DNA of 40,330 nt from CAYMDD01 sp964409675 (GTDB lineage Bacteria > Pseudomonadota > Alphaproteobacteria > Rickettsiales > SXRF01), in NCBI GenBank assembly GCA_964409675.1, contig CAYPEF010000006.1, positions 1 to 40,330 of the forward strand, given 5' to 3'. Numbering within the stretch: position 1 is the first letter of the stretch; each line of letters starts with the position of its first letter. The position numbers were made by a program, and so were the translations under genes. Below, piece after piece: positions 1 through 8,581 of this stretch. The notes beneath the pieces were generated by a model. It did no database searches and was not told the DNA's origin. It saw only the letters and a list, made by a program, of their open reading frames with translations.

Positions 1-2958
1 CTCTCCGGCGGCGGCAAATCCTCCGGCCTGCTGAGCTTCCTGAAAATCGGCGACCGCGCGGCAGGGGCTATCAAGTCCGGCGGCACCACGCGCCGTGCCG
101 CCAAGATGGTGGTGCTGGATATCGACCACCCGGACGTGGAGGAATTCATCGACTGGAAGGTGATCGAGGAGCAGAAGGTGGCGGCGCTCGTCACCGGCTC
201 CAAGCTCTGCCGCAAGCATTTAACTGCGATCATGGCTGCCTGCCAGATCGGCAGCGGCGAGTCGCGCTATACACCGGCGGATAACCCCACGCTGAAAGCA
301 GCGCTGAAGGAAGCGCGCAAGGTGCTGATCCCGGAGAATTACATTCAGCGCGTCATCCAGTTTGCGCAGCAAGGCTATACGGCCATCGAATTCCCCGAAT
401 ACGATACGGACTGGGATTCGGAAGCCTACCTCACCGTGGCCGGACAGAATTCCAACAATTCCGTGCGCGTTACAAACGACTTCCTGAAAGCCGTGGAGCA
501 GGACAAGCCCTGGCACTTGCTGCGCCGCACCGATAAAAAAGTAGCGAAGGAAACCTCCGCCCGCGAATTATGGGAAAAAATCGGCTACGCCGCCTGGGCC
601 TGCGCCGATCCCGGGTTGCAGTTCGATACCACCATCAACGACTGGCACACCTGCCCGGAATCCGGCCCCATCCGCGCCAGCAACCCCTGCTCGGAATACA
701 TGTTCCTCGATGACACGGCCTGCAACCTGGCTTCGATCAACCTGCTCAAGTTCAAGCGTGAAGGCGGCGCGTTCGACGTGAAGGCCTTTGAATACGCCAC
801 GCGGCTGTGGACGGTGGTGCTGGAAATTTCGGTGCTGATGGCGCAGTTTCCCTCCAAGGAAATCGCCCGCCTGTCTTATGAATACCGCACGTTGGGCCTT
901 GGCTACGCCAATATCGGCGGCCTGCTGATGGCCTCCGGCATTCCCTATGACAGCGCGGAAGGCCGCGCATTAGCCGGTGCCATTACCGCCGTGCTTACCG
1001 GCGTTTCCTACGCCACCTCTGCCGAAATGGCCAAGGAGCTGGGCGCGTTCGACGGCTATGAGCGCAACAAGCAGCAAATGCTGCGCGTGATGCGCAACCA
1101 CAAGCGCGCCGCGCTCGGGGAAAGCGTGGGCTATGAGGGCCTCACCATCAACCCGGTGCCGCTGGATACCGCGCATTGTCCGGACAAGGCGCTGGTGAAA
1201 GCCGCCAAAAAAGCCTGGGAAACCGCGCTGATCCTCGGCGAGGAATACGGCTATCGCAACGCGCAGGCCACTTGCATTGCCCCCACCGGCACCATCGGGC
1301 TGGTGATGGATTGCGACACTACGGGCATCGAGCCGGATTTCGCTATCGTGAAATTCAAGAAACTCGCCGGCGGTGGTTATTTCAAGATCATCAACCAGCA
1401 GGTGCCGGAAGCGCTGAAAACGCTTGGCTACTCGCAGAAACAGATCGGCGACATCGTCGCCTACGCCGTGGGCCGCGGCACGCTGAAGGACGCCCCCGGC
1501 GTCAACCATGCCGCCCTTAAAGCGAAGGGCTTCGATGATGAAGCGCTCGCCAAGGTGGAAAAAGGTCTGGCGGCGGCGTTCGAGATCAAGTTCGCCTTCA
1601 ACCAGTGGACGCTCGGCAAGGAATTCTGCACCGGCAAGCTCGGCGTGACGGAAGCCCAGCTCAATGATTTCAGCTTCGACCTGCTGGCGCATTTAGGCTT
1701 CTCCAAAGCCGATATCGAAGCCGCCAACGAATATTGCTGCGGCACGATGACGGTAGAAGGTGCGCCGCACCTGAAGGCGGAGCATCTGCCGGTGTTCGAC
1801 TGCGCCAACCCGTGCGGCAAGAAGGGCAAGCGCTTCCTCTCGGCGGCCTCGCATATTCACATGATGGCGGCGGCGCAGCCGTTCATCTCGGGTGCGATCT
1901 CCAAAACCATCAACATGCCGAACGTAGCCACGGTGGAGGAATGCAAGGAAGCCTATTTGCTTTCCTGGAAACTCTGCCTGAAGGCGAACGCGCTTTACCG
2001 CGACGGCTCCAAGCTCTCGCAGCCGCTCAACGCCGCGATTGCCGAGGAAGTGGAGCATGATCTGGAGGACGACACCGCCCGCGCTGCCGCCCACACCGCC
2101 GCCCGCCAGCCGGTGGCGATTGCCGAGCGGATTGTGGAGCGCATCATCCACCAGACCGAACGCCGCAAGCTCCCCGAGCGCCGCAAGGGCTACACGCAGA
2201 AAGCCGCTGTCGGCGGCCATAAGGTGTATTTGCGCACCGGCGAGTATGAAGACGGCACGGTCGGCGAAATCTTCGTGGATATGCATAAAGAGGGCGCGGC
2301 GTTCCGTTCACTCAGGAACAATTTCGCTATCGCCATCTCTATCGGCTTGCAATACGGCGTGCCGCTGGAGGAATTCGTGGATGCGTTTACCTTCACCCGC
2401 TTTGAACCGAGCGGGCTGGTGGAAGGCAACGAGGCGATCCGCATGTCCACCTCGATCCTCGATTACATCTTCCGCGAACTGGCGATTTCCTACCTGGGCC
2501 GCCATGACCTCGCCCATGCTGATCTGCAGGATCTGCGCTCCGACACGATCGGGCGCGGCGCGGGCGATTCCACCCGGCTTGACCCTGAGGACGGCTCGCA
2601 GCTCGCCCTGTTCGGCCCCGCCACCTCCAGCGGCTTCGTGCGCGGCAAGCTCTATGTGGTAGGCGGCAACGGCAGCAAGACGACCGGTGCGCCGCAATCG
2701 CGCGGCAACCTCGCGCTTGCCTCCGATCCCGATCTGGAAATGGAAACCACCGCCTATCTGGAGCAGGAACGCGAAGCCACGCAGGTGCAGGTGGGCGTGC
2801 GCGTGCATACCCACAACCCGCTGGCCGAACGCATCGCCCAGGCCAAAGCCAAGGGCTACGCGGGGGACGCCTGCACCGAATGCGGGAATTTCACGATGGT
2901 GCGGAACGGCACCTGCCTGAAGTGTGATACGTGTGGCTCAACGAGCGGGTGCAGTTAA
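1..2958 (+). CDS. nrdJ: Vitamin B12-dependent (class II) ribonucleotide reductase, 5'-truncated by window edge
   Basis: Reduces ribonucleotides to deoxyribonucleotides with adenosylcobalamin as radical generator, so it works with or without oxygen. The reading frame is open from base 1, so the start lies outside the window; about 985 codons are present. The first residues contain the SGGGKSSG loop typical of NrdJ. The active-site NPCSE motif (N-x-C-x-E, holding the thiyl-radical cysteine) lies at 691-705. A second conserved stretch, APTGTIG, follows around 1280. The C-terminus carries a cysteine cluster (CTECGNF, CLKCDTCGSTSGCS) like the C-terminal cysteine tail of NrdJ proteins, which accepts electrons from thioredoxin. 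A cobalamin riboswitch often precedes nrdJ but would lie upstream of the window. Family assignment is firm. Confidence 0.97.
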   Translation, partial: LSGGGKSSGLLSFLKIGDRAAGAIKSGGTTRRAAKMVVLDIDHPDVEEFIDWKVIEEQKVAALVTGSKLCRKHLTAIMAACQIGSGESRYTPADNPTLKAALKEARKVLIPENYIQRVIQFAQQGYTAIEFPEYDTDWDSEAYLTVAGQNSNNSVRVTNDFLKAVEQDKPWHLLRRTDKKVAKETSARELWEKIGYAAWACADPGLQFDTTINDWHTCPESGPIRASNPCSEYMFLDDTACNLASINLLKFKREGGAFDVKAFEYATRLWTVVLEISVLMAQFPSKEIARLSYEYRTLGLGYANIGGLLMASGIPYDSAEGRALAGAITAVLTGVSYATSAEMAKELGAFDGYERNKQQMLRVMRNHKRAALGESVGYEGLTINPVPLDTAHCPDKALVKAAKKAWETALILGEEYGYRNAQATCIAPTGTIGLVMDCDTTGIEPDFAIVKFKKLAGGGYFKIINQQVPEALKTLGYSQKQIGDIVAYAVGRGTLKDAPGVNHAALKAKGFDDEALAKVEKGLAAAFEIKFAFNQWTLGKEFCTGKLGVTEAQLNDFSFDLLAHLGFSKADIEAANEYCCGTMTVEGAPHLKAEHLPVFDCANPCGKKGKRFLSAASHIHMMAAAQPFISGAISKTINMPNVATVEECKEAYLLSWKLCLKANALYRDGSKLSQPLNAAIAEEVEHDLEDDTARAAAHTAARQPVAIAERIVERIIHQTERRKLPERRKGYTQKAAVGGHKVYLRTGEYEDGTVGEIFVDMHKEGAAFRSLRNNFAIAISIGLQYGVPLEEFVDAFTFTRFEPSGLVEGNEAIRMSTSILDYIFRELAISYLGRHDLAHADLQDLRSDTIGRGAGDSTRLDPEDGSQLALFGPATSSGFVRGKLYVVGGNGSKTTGAPQSRGNLALASDPDLEMETTAYLEQEREATQVQVGVRVHTHNPLAERIAQAKAKGYAGDACTECGNFTMVRNGTCLKCDTCGSTSGCS

Positions 2959-3084
2959 GGAATAATCAGGATAAAGCTCCTTTATGGATAACCTTTGCCT
3001 GATTTAGGGAGATTTCCAGTCTCCTTGGTCTCGATGGAAAGAGGCTAAAGGGTAAATGAATTATAGAAAGGCAGTGCATCCCTG

Positions 3085-3356
3085 CGAGAGGCAGGTTGTA
3101 CTAAAGCAACTTTTCTTAATCTATTTATCCGACTCAAAATCCGGTACGTAACGGATAGCGATAGAGGTAGCAACGCCTCGATAAATAAGTTGGGCTAACG
3201 CCCGCAGGCCTGTGGGCTTGGTTGAAAGCAAAAATTATGCTGAAACTAAGCATACAGTTAGAAATGAGTACCTGCTTTGTCAGATTTATTCTGGCATTGA
3301 TTGTTACTCTACTTCTGCACTGATAGAAAAGACGGGGCCGCAAGCTCCGCCTTTTT
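3085..3356 (+). ncRNA. Candidate structured non-coding RNA in the nrdJ downstream spacer
   Basis: The 516-bp spacer after nrdJ has no convincing protein gene but is dense in short inverted repeats. CCTGC/GCAGG lies around 3082, GTTG/CAAC around 3094, ATCCG/CGGAT around 3139, and GGGC-taac-GCCC directly followed by a GCCCGCAGG/CCTGTGGGC arm pair around 3192-3216. It ends in a T-tailed hairpin at 3332-3356. This pattern suggests a folded transcript of roughly 250-350 nt, or a long structured 3' end of nrdJ mRNA. It lacks the features I would expect of tmRNA, RNase P or 6S RNA. A 28-codon hydrophobic frame beginning at about 3237 has no good ribosome binding site. Confidence 0.25.
3332..3356 (+). 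terminator. Probable intrinsic terminator downstream of nrdJ / candidate RNA
   Basis: CGGGGC-cgcaa-GCTCCG forms a six-pair stem with one G-U pair and is followed by CCTTTTT. It would end transcripts reading from nrdJ or from within the spacer. Confidence 0.5.
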
Positions 3357-3370
3357 GCAGGTAAAATGTC

Positions 3371-3414
3371 ACCCCGCCGTATGGCGGGGTCCGGATGCCG
3401 CCATGCGGCGGTAT
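3371..3414. repeat. Twin GC-rich hairpins
   Basis: Two hairpins stand side by side: ACCCCGCC-gtat-GGCGGGGT (3371-3390, perfect eight-pair stem) and ATGCCGCC-atgc-GGCGGTAT (3395-3414, one G-U pair). Both are built on a CCGCC/GGCGG core, as if one were a degenerate copy of the other. They sit between the terminator at 3332 and the next gene. They may be a repetitive extragenic palindrome or part of the 5' leader of the gene at 3475. Confidence 0.55.
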
Positions 3415-3474
3415 GAAAAGAATATTACATAAACTTCATTCGCCATTGATGCGCCTTTCGCTATAATGCCCGGC

Positions 3475-3963
3475 ATGCGTAGTTTTTATCTAAGCCTTGT
3501 TCTATTTGTTCCACTGGCGGTTCCTGCATTCGCCAATACTCCCAAAGAGGCCTTCAACGCCCTCAACGCCTGCGCGCGTACTGGCAAGTCCGGAGAATGC
3601 CGGGAGGAGGTGACGGCCAGTTCCGCCGGGCTGTATGACCGGTTTGCCTCGTATGGCCTGACGAAATGCCTGCCGAAGGACGTTTCTTTTGTTTCGCAAA
3701 GCAAATCCGGCGCTTATTCCGTTGTGCGCGCCAGCACGGAGGCGCTTGGCGGGCAGAAGCGCTATATGCGGTTTTATTTCGTGCAGGAAGAGGGGCGCTG
3801 GAAACTCGACGTGCCGGAATCGCTGCGGGTGAGCATGGGGGAGAACTGGGAGTCACAGGTGAATGCGGCGGAACAGGTGTACCTGGCGTTAAACAGTCAG
3901 TTTGGCGGGCAGATGGGCTGTCAGGCCGTGCAGGGCGTGGTGGGCAGGCAGGCGCAGCGCTAA
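3475..3963 (+). CDS. Secreted protein of unknown function
   Basis: A 162-residue protein with a clear Sec signal peptide: MRS, a hydrophobic core LSLVLFVPLAVPA and a likely AFA-N cleavage site. I chose the ATG at 3475 over the one at 3466 because it puts the basic residue directly before the hydrophobic core. The mature part has conserved-looking cysteines (NACARTGKSGEC, TKCLPKD, GCQ) that may form disulphides in the periplasm, and an amphipathic C-terminus. Its shape, FYFVQEEGRWKLD near the middle, recalls the cone-shaped NTF2/lumazine-binding-like fold, but this is only an impression. It appears monocistronic. No family recognised. Confidence 0.7.
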   Translation: MRSFYLSLVLFVPLAVPAFANTPKEAFNALNACARTGKSGECREEVTASSAGLYDRFASYGLTKCLPKDVSFVSQSKSGAYSVVRASTEALGGQKRYMRFYFVQEEGRWKLDVPESLRVSMGENWESQVNAAEQVYLALNSQFGGQMGCQAVQGVVGRQAQR

Positions 3964-4042
3964 TTTTCATTGAAATGTCATATTTTTACGTCGCCTGAGC
4001 TTGTATACTGAGGCACCGGTTTTTAACGCGCCTGTAGGAAAT

Positions 4043-5125
4043 ATGCATAAGACCTTCACAAAAAGCGATAAATTCTCGCTTTTCATGCACCATGAGGGGG
4101 CACATGCGGGCGCGCATATTGTAAACAACGCCGCGCTGGGCGCGGTAATGGGCATCCCGGATATGTCCATTGCCATCCCGACGACGCTAGCCGTGCTGAC
4201 CGTGATCACCGGGTTCAATGCCTATGCCATGAACGCCCTGAAGGGGCACCGCAAGAAAATTGCCCTCAATATGTACCGCGAGGAAGTGGCGGCGCTGCAG
4301 GGCAAGCCGGTGCATGCGGTGACGGTGGCCGATCTGGAGAATGCCGCTAAGCCGGTGGAGCAGGGCGGCATGGGAATCGCCGCGCTTAAAACGACGCTGG
4401 ATCTGATCGAGAAGCGGCGCAACTACACGTTCATAGCGGAAATGGCGACCTCCGGGTTAATGGCGCTCGGGCTGATGACGATTGCCGCGCTGGGAAAGCT
4501 GGCGGGCAGCCAGTATGCGCTTGGCATGATGGTTGGTTTGGCCGGTGCGTCCACGGCGCTCTACGGCGAAGTGTTCAAGCTGGTGGAAAGCGGGATTAAT
4601 ATTCTCACCGGGCTGGATGAGGAAAAAACCGTGACAGCCGATATTCGCGATATCGCCAAGCAAATTAGCCTGGGCGGGCGCATATCTTCCACGCGCGTGA
4701 TGGGCGTGTATGAGCAGGCAGACCCCCAGCTGCGCAAGGAAATTACCGAACGTTACGGCGATGAATATGACGACCTGACCATCTCGCAGAAACGCAAGGT
4801 GGTGAAGGATTACGATGCGAAATACCATATCTATGCTTTAACCAAAGATATTAACGATGGCTGCATCAATCCCACCGAGCTGGCATTCATGGCTTACAAC
4901 CAACGCTCAGGTGTGAAGCGCTGCGCGGAAGAATTGAATCCCTATACAAAGCAGGAAGAACAGACGATAGCGGAATCGCGCTGGAGCGGACAGGCGCAGC
5001 AACCGCTGTTCGAGCTGCAAGCACAGGGCGATACAGAAGCGCTGCGCAAGGAGATTGCCGCCATTTTATTTGCGGAGCGGCTGGCGAAGGAAAACCGCTC
5101 CGGCTGGCAGCGGAGCAGCGCCTAA
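4043..5125 (+). CDS. Integral membrane protein of unknown function
   Basis: A 360-residue protein starting at ATG 4043, which has AGGA three bases upstream; the TTG at 4001 has no such site. An amphipathic N-terminus with several histidines (HHEGAHAGAH) precedes one hydrophobic helix near residues 40-60 (AIPTTLAVLTVITGF). Two more follow near 140-190 (GLMALGLMTIAALG, GMMVGLAGASTALYG). The C-terminal half is soluble, charged and helical. Its stop overlaps the stop of the convergent gene at 5122 by four bases, so the two share an end without a terminator. I do not recognise the family. Confidence 0.65.
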   Translation: MHKTFTKSDKFSLFMHHEGAHAGAHIVNNAALGAVMGIPDMSIAIPTTLAVLTVITGFNAYAMNALKGHRKKIALNMYREEVAALQGKPVHAVTVADLENAAKPVEQGGMGIAALKTTLDLIEKRRNYTFIAEMATSGLMALGLMTIAALGKLAGSQYALGMMVGLAGASTALYGEVFKLVESGINILTGLDEEKTVTADIRDIAKQISLGGRISSTRVMGVYEQADPQLRKEITERYGDEYDDLTISQKRKVVKDYDAKYHIYALTKDINDGCINPTELAFMAYNQRSGVKRCAEELNPYTKQEEQTIAESRWSGQAQQPLFELQAQGDTEALRKEIAAILFAERLAKENRSGWQRSSA

Positions 5126-5529
5126 ATCACCTCGCTGTAGCGCAAGGGAGTGCAATTCTCGACTCCAAGCAGCGTCTCCGCCTGGCGGCGGATCTGGATC
5201 ATCAGCCACATGAGCTTCGGGATACGGTAGGCGGCGCGCTCGCGGCGGATGACGGAGCTTTTGCTCTCCAGCGTGACGCAACATAAATACGCCTCGTTCT
5301 GCACGCGAATGAAGCGCCGCCTCAGCTGACGGAACCGGTCGCGCGCCGCTTGGCGTTTCAGGTCGATGGCGCTGGCTTCCAGTGAGACCATCGAGAGGGT
5401 AAGCTGCTCAATCCAGTTGCGGAAAACGGAGGGCTGGAAGGCCTTACGCCTGGCTGCGGATTTGCGTAAGCTGCCGGGTGCTTTCTGAATCAGCGTGAGC
5501 TTTGGTCCGGCGGTGCGGGTGCCTGACAT
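5122..5529 (-). CDS. Small basic helical protein of the 'EAYLCC' type
   Basis: A 135-residue, Arg/Lys-rich, all-helical-looking protein. Its upstream sequence has AAGGAG followed by an A/T-rich spacer before the ATG at 5529. Around residue 80 it carries the string EAYLCC, and the following helix contains MIQIRRQAETLL. A second protein in this window (32631-32960) has the same EAYLCC string in the same position relative to a downstream helix with MVHLRNNASSLI, and both share an AP-x-x-L/K start and a W-x-x-LT patch. I infer that they are paralogues of an undescribed family. The two adjacent cysteines could bind metal or form disulphides. Function unknown. Confidence 0.6.
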   Translation of the reverse strand: MSGTRTAGPKLTLIQKAPGSLRKSAARRKAFQPSVFRNWIEQLTLSMVSLEASAIDLKRQAARDRFRQLRRRFIRVQNEAYLCCVTLESKSSVIRRERAAYRIPKLMWLMIQIRRQAETLLGVENCTPLRYSEVI

Positions 5530-5726
5530 GAAAAAAACTCCTTATGCGGAAATACGGCGATGCCGCCTAGAAGGGAATAAAGGAAGTGAATGATCCAACT
5601 TTAAAAACATCCCCATAAAGGCGCGACCTGCGCGAGGAAGAGGCGATGTAAAAAAGATGTTAAGTGCCTGTCTGGCCAAAGACGCCTTGCATGCGAGGTA
5701 GAGGCTGTTGCAATATGACAGGCGAA

Positions 5727-5763
5727 ACCTGCCCCGGCATTGAGCGGTAATGCCGGGACAGGT
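5727..5763. repeat. Long hairpin downstream of the fasciclin-like gene
   Basis: ACCTG-c-CCCGGCATT, a seven-base loop, then AATGCCGGG-a-CAGGT: fourteen pairs interrupted by one c/a mismatch. It lies 16 bases beyond the stop of the minus-strand gene at 5779. There is no T-run on either side, so it may protect a 3' end rather than act as a classical intrinsic terminator. Confidence 0.5.
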
Positions 5764-5778
5764 GCAAGCTGGAATAGA

Positions 5779-6447
5779 TTAATAGTTAGGCGTGACAATC
5801 GTGGTGGTGGTCGTCTGCCCGGCGCTGGGGGTGTAGCGCTGTTCCTGGATGATGCTGGTGTTTTCCGGCACCACGACGGTCACGTTGCCCGCCGTCTGCA
5901 CCACCGGGATGGATTTGATGGCTGCCAGCTCGATGCCGTTGGCGATCACGCCGTCGATCACATAGCGCATGCCATAGGCGGTCATGGTGCTGCTGAGGAT
6001 GCGTTGCCCGTCAATGTAATAATCGCCTTTCTGGCCTTCCATCACCGGCAGGAAGCGTCCGTTCGCGGCAAATACCCCGCCTTTCATGCGCACCACATCC
6101 TTCAAATTCACTTCGCCGGGAACGATATGGTTACTGACGATGGTGGCTGCTTCCTTGGGGGGATTAGCCACATACAGGGCTGGATACTCATTGGCGGAGA
6201 GTTTCTCAAACGCGCGGTTGGTCGGCACGAATTCCGTATAACGGCCGGAGGGATCTTTGCGGTAAGTCTGGGTGTTCTGCTTTAATTGTTCGAACTGGCT
6301 CAGATCGCCGTTCTTGTTGTAATTACGGTAGGTTCCTTTAGGGGTGCCTGCCGCGTCGTCATTGCCGGCGAAAGCAGCGGGGGCAAAAGCGGCAGCAGCG
6401 GCGATAAGCGCCAGTGCAAGGGCAGTGCGGGGGGTGTGGTAACGCAT
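5779..6447 (-). CDS. Secreted fasciclin (FAS1)-domain protein
   Basis: A 222-residue exported protein. The start at 6447 is set by AGGAG eight bases upstream; the ATG two codons earlier is too close to it. A signal peptide (RYHTPRTALALALIAAAAAF, then an APAAFA-G site) precedes a FAS1-like domain. FVPTNRAFEKL corresponds to the FAPT(D/N)xAF element, and SNHIVPGEVNLKDV to the H1/H2 'YHVVPG' element. Two further regions, VIANGIELAAIKSIPVV and the C-terminal Thr-rich tail (QTTTTTIVTPNY), follow. FAS1 proteins usually mediate adhesion or bind small molecules in the periplasm or at the surface. The spacing of FAS1 elements is slightly shortened, so it may be a divergent member. Confidence 0.75.
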   Translation of the reverse strand: MRYHTPRTALALALIAAAAAFAPAAFAGNDDAAGTPKGTYRNYNKNGDLSQFEQLKQNTQTYRKDPSGRYTEFVPTNRAFEKLSANEYPALYVANPPKEAATIVSNHIVPGEVNLKDVVRMKGGVFAANGRFLPVMEGQKGDYYIDGQRILSSTMTAYGMRYVIDGVIANGIELAAIKSIPVVQTAGNVTVVVPENTSIIQEQRYTPSAGQTTTTTIVTPNY

Positions 6448-6739
6448 AATCATTTCTCCTGCTAATAAGTTAATACGTGCGTGAATGGCAACGCTGGAAA
6501 GAATGCAGGAAACAAAGTAAGTCCGCAGTGGTGAAGGCAATTTAAGTTTGTTAGCGCACGGTAAGCGTCCGCTCAGCCTTCGGAAATCATTCCGCCCGGT
6601 TTGGAGAAACGGTCAGTTTCCTCCGTATCGACCGGTGTATTGACTGCAAGGTCGCTATGGCCGGGCACGGAGGCGTCCCGGATCCGCTTGCCGGCCCCGG
6701 GCGCAGTGCCCGGGGCGGTTTTGGATTTGGGGTTGCGGC

Positions 6740-7738
6740 TCATGCTGCGCGCGCCGCGATATCCAAGTGGCGCGCCTGCTTGGCAGGCGATTCGCCGCGC
6801 GGCACCGTGATGGTCAGGCGGCCCTGCTCGAACTTGGCGCGCGCCTTGTCCGGATTGCTGTCGGAGGAAAGCGGGAACACGCGCTCGAAATGCGTATGCC
6901 GTTCTTCCGTCTGGCCCCGCGCCTTGCTGCTACTGTCGCGGTCGGCGGTGATGCGGATGCGGTCCTGCGAAATGGCGATATCCACATCCTGCGCGTCGAA
7001 GCCAGGCATTTCCACGGTGAAGACATATTCATTCTCGCGCGGCTGCACGCTGGAGCGAGTGATCATGCCGCCGGTGAGCAAGCTTTGCGTCATGTTCTGC
7101 ATCTCCAGCATATGCTGGAACATCTGGTCGCTCAGGCGCAGCATGCTGCGCGGGAATTCGAACAGCGAGGCGAAATCCTGCTGCCCGTTGCGTGCGAACG
7201 GCCACCAGGCCTGCTGGGAGAACAGCATGGCCGGGAAGAAGGGAGCCAGCGCACTCTGCGCGGCGCGCCTTACCTCCTGCTGCGCTTCCTGCATGTGCGC
7301 ACCGGCCTGGCGCAGGCCGATGGAGGCGCTCTGCGCCACGCGATGCACGGGCTCGCGCTCGTCCTGCCGCTGCCGCGGCGCATCGCGTTCGGCGCGGGAT
7401 GTGGCGGCATGGGCGGCGGTGCGGCGGTCGTCGGCGGTTTTAGCGGACGGGGCATGCGGCTTGCGGGCCTGCTGCGCCTCGCGCTGGTCCTTACGCGGAG
7501 TTTTTTCGCGCTCATCCGCGGCAGTTTTTCGCTCCGGTTCGCGTGCGCTATGGGATTGCGCCGGGTGGCTGTGCGGCTGCGGGGAATGAGGTTTGTGCGA
7601 AGCTTCAGGCGCCTGCTGCGGCTTATGCGCGGGAGCATGCGCGGCCTGCGTGTGGGCGGCATTGCCATGGGCGGTGGAGGGCGTGCCGGTTTCCGGGGCG
7701 GAATGAGGCTTGTGCGAAGGCTGGTTGGTGGTGGGCAT
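6740..7738 (-). CDS. Small heat-shock protein (Hsp20) with long disordered N-terminal extension
   Basis: A 332-residue protein; the start at 7738 has GGAG six bases upstream. The last ~100 residues form an alpha-crystallin domain: a YVFTVEMPGFDAQDVDIAI beta-strand region, DRIRITADR, then FERVFPLSSDSNPDKARAKF and GRLTITVPR, the usual 'A-x-x-x-nG-V-L-x-I/V-x-V-P' ending. Typical bacterial Hsp20 proteins are 140-170 residues. Here residues 1 to about 135 are low-complexity and rich in His, Pro, Ala, Gln, Arg and Lys, with repeated HKPHS-like units. They are followed by an amphipathic helix region (QAGAHMQEAQQEVRRAAQ) and an aromatic patch. It is presumably an ATP-independent holdase; the tail may drive condensation or bind nucleic acid or metal (inference). 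Confidence 0.85.
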   Translation of the reverse strand: MPTTNQPSHKPHSAPETGTPSTAHGNAAHTQAAHAPAHKPQQAPEASHKPHSPQPHSHPAQSHSAREPERKTAADEREKTPRKDQREAQQARKPHAPSAKTADDRRTAAHAATSRAERDAPRQRQDEREPVHRVAQSASIGLRQAGAHMQEAQQEVRRAAQSALAPFFPAMLFSQQAWWPFARNGQQDFASLFEFPRSMLRLSDQMFQHMLEMQNMTQSLLTGGMITRSSVQPRENEYVFTVEMPGFDAQDVDIAISQDRIRITADRDSSSKARGQTEERHTHFERVFPLSSDSNPDKARAKFEQGRLTITVPRGESPAKQARHLDIAARAA

Positions 7739-7950
7739 AAGATACTCCATAAAGGGATGATTCAGGGGATGATTCAGGGCAAAACGTCGCCGGGCATGCG
7801 TAGACGGTTTCAAGAGGCGAGTCGTGGAAACGGCGCTGTAGCGAGTACCGCACAACCTAACGGGTTCAATCGTAAGCACTCCATGCGTAAATATAAAAAT
7901 CTATATCAGCGGCATGTAAATCCTTTCAGAAAGTGGCCCTGAAGGGAGAT

Positions 7951-8469
7951 TTACCAGTAAAAATTGACTTTCTTCATGCTGCTGCCGACGGTCACCGTCT
8001 GCTGCTTGGCATTGCCTTCATGGGTGGCGCTGATCTGATAAGTGCCGGCAGGGAGCTTGACGAACATCAGCGGCCCGTCCGGCGTGACATTCAGAATTTC
8101 ATTGCCCTGCTTGCGGATAACGACATTGGCGTCGCTGATATATTCGCCGCCTTTGTCCGCCATTTCGAGCTTGAGGTTAAAGTCGCGGCTCATGCGCAGG
8201 ATCGCCGCCCGTTCCCCTTCGCCTACCCCGCCGCTGATATAGGAGGCATCGCCTTTGGTCTGCACCTGCGGCAACTGCGCCTGTACGGATTCACTCATGG
8301 ATTCATCCTCGGCGTCCATGGCGGCATGCTTGCCTATGGCGGCCTGCACGCTGGGAACATAGCCGTTAGCTGTTGGCATTTTCAGCACCTGATCGCCTTG
8401 TTGCGCCACCGCCGTAAACGGCAGCAGGCATAGGGCGGCACAGAATATTCGTTTTGCATGGGGTGTCAT
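7951..8469 (-). CDS. Secreted protein with carboxypeptidase-regulatory-like (Ig-type) C-terminal domain
   Basis: A 172-residue exported protein. The start at 8469 has AAGGAG six bases upstream; the ATG five codons earlier overlaps that site and is not used. The signal peptide is MTPHAKRIFCAALCLLPFTAVAQ. The C-terminal ~85 residues (SDANVVIRKQGNEIL, then PDGPLMFVKLPAGTYQISA, then QTVTVGSSMKKVNFYW) have the alternating-strand shape of CarboxypepD_reg-like beta-sandwich domains, with the diagnostic L-P-A-G-x-Y turn. It is probably periplasmic. An FNR-like box lies 113 bases upstream of the start. No exact family recognised. Confidence 0.65.
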   Translation of the reverse strand: MTPHAKRIFCAALCLLPFTAVAQQGDQVLKMPTANGYVPSVQAAIGKHAAMDAEDESMSESVQAQLPQVQTKGDASYISGGVGEGERAAILRMSRDFNLKLEMADKGGEYISDANVVIRKQGNEILNVTPDGPLMFVKLPAGTYQISATHEGNAKQQTVTVGSSMKKVNFYW

Positions 8470-8581
8470 AATGATCTCCTTCATCGTTAAAGAAGCCGCA
8501 TATGGAAGGGCTAATTTCCTCCGGTTACAGCAGCATCGTTTCTAGATAGTATGCAGCATAATCATTAGAAAAAATATCTCC

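Noticed and set aside
970..1692. Minus-strand frame of 240 codons inside nrdJ
   Set aside because: Antisense to a conserved enzyme; no protein features of its own.
3237..3323. 28-codon hydrophobic peptide resembling a type I toxin
   Set aside because: No convincing ribosome binding site and no antisense RNA promoter; composition alone is not enough.
2959..3465. tmRNA (ssrA), including the two-piece alphaproteobacterial form
   Set aside because: No tRNA-like T-arm/acceptor sequence and no Ala-rich tag frame ending in stop could be found.
6767..7942. Long plus-strand open frame (391 codons) opposite the Hsp20 gene
   Set aside because: It is the antisense shadow of the GC-rich Hsp20 gene; the product is Arg/Gly-rich without any domain and without a ribosome binding site.
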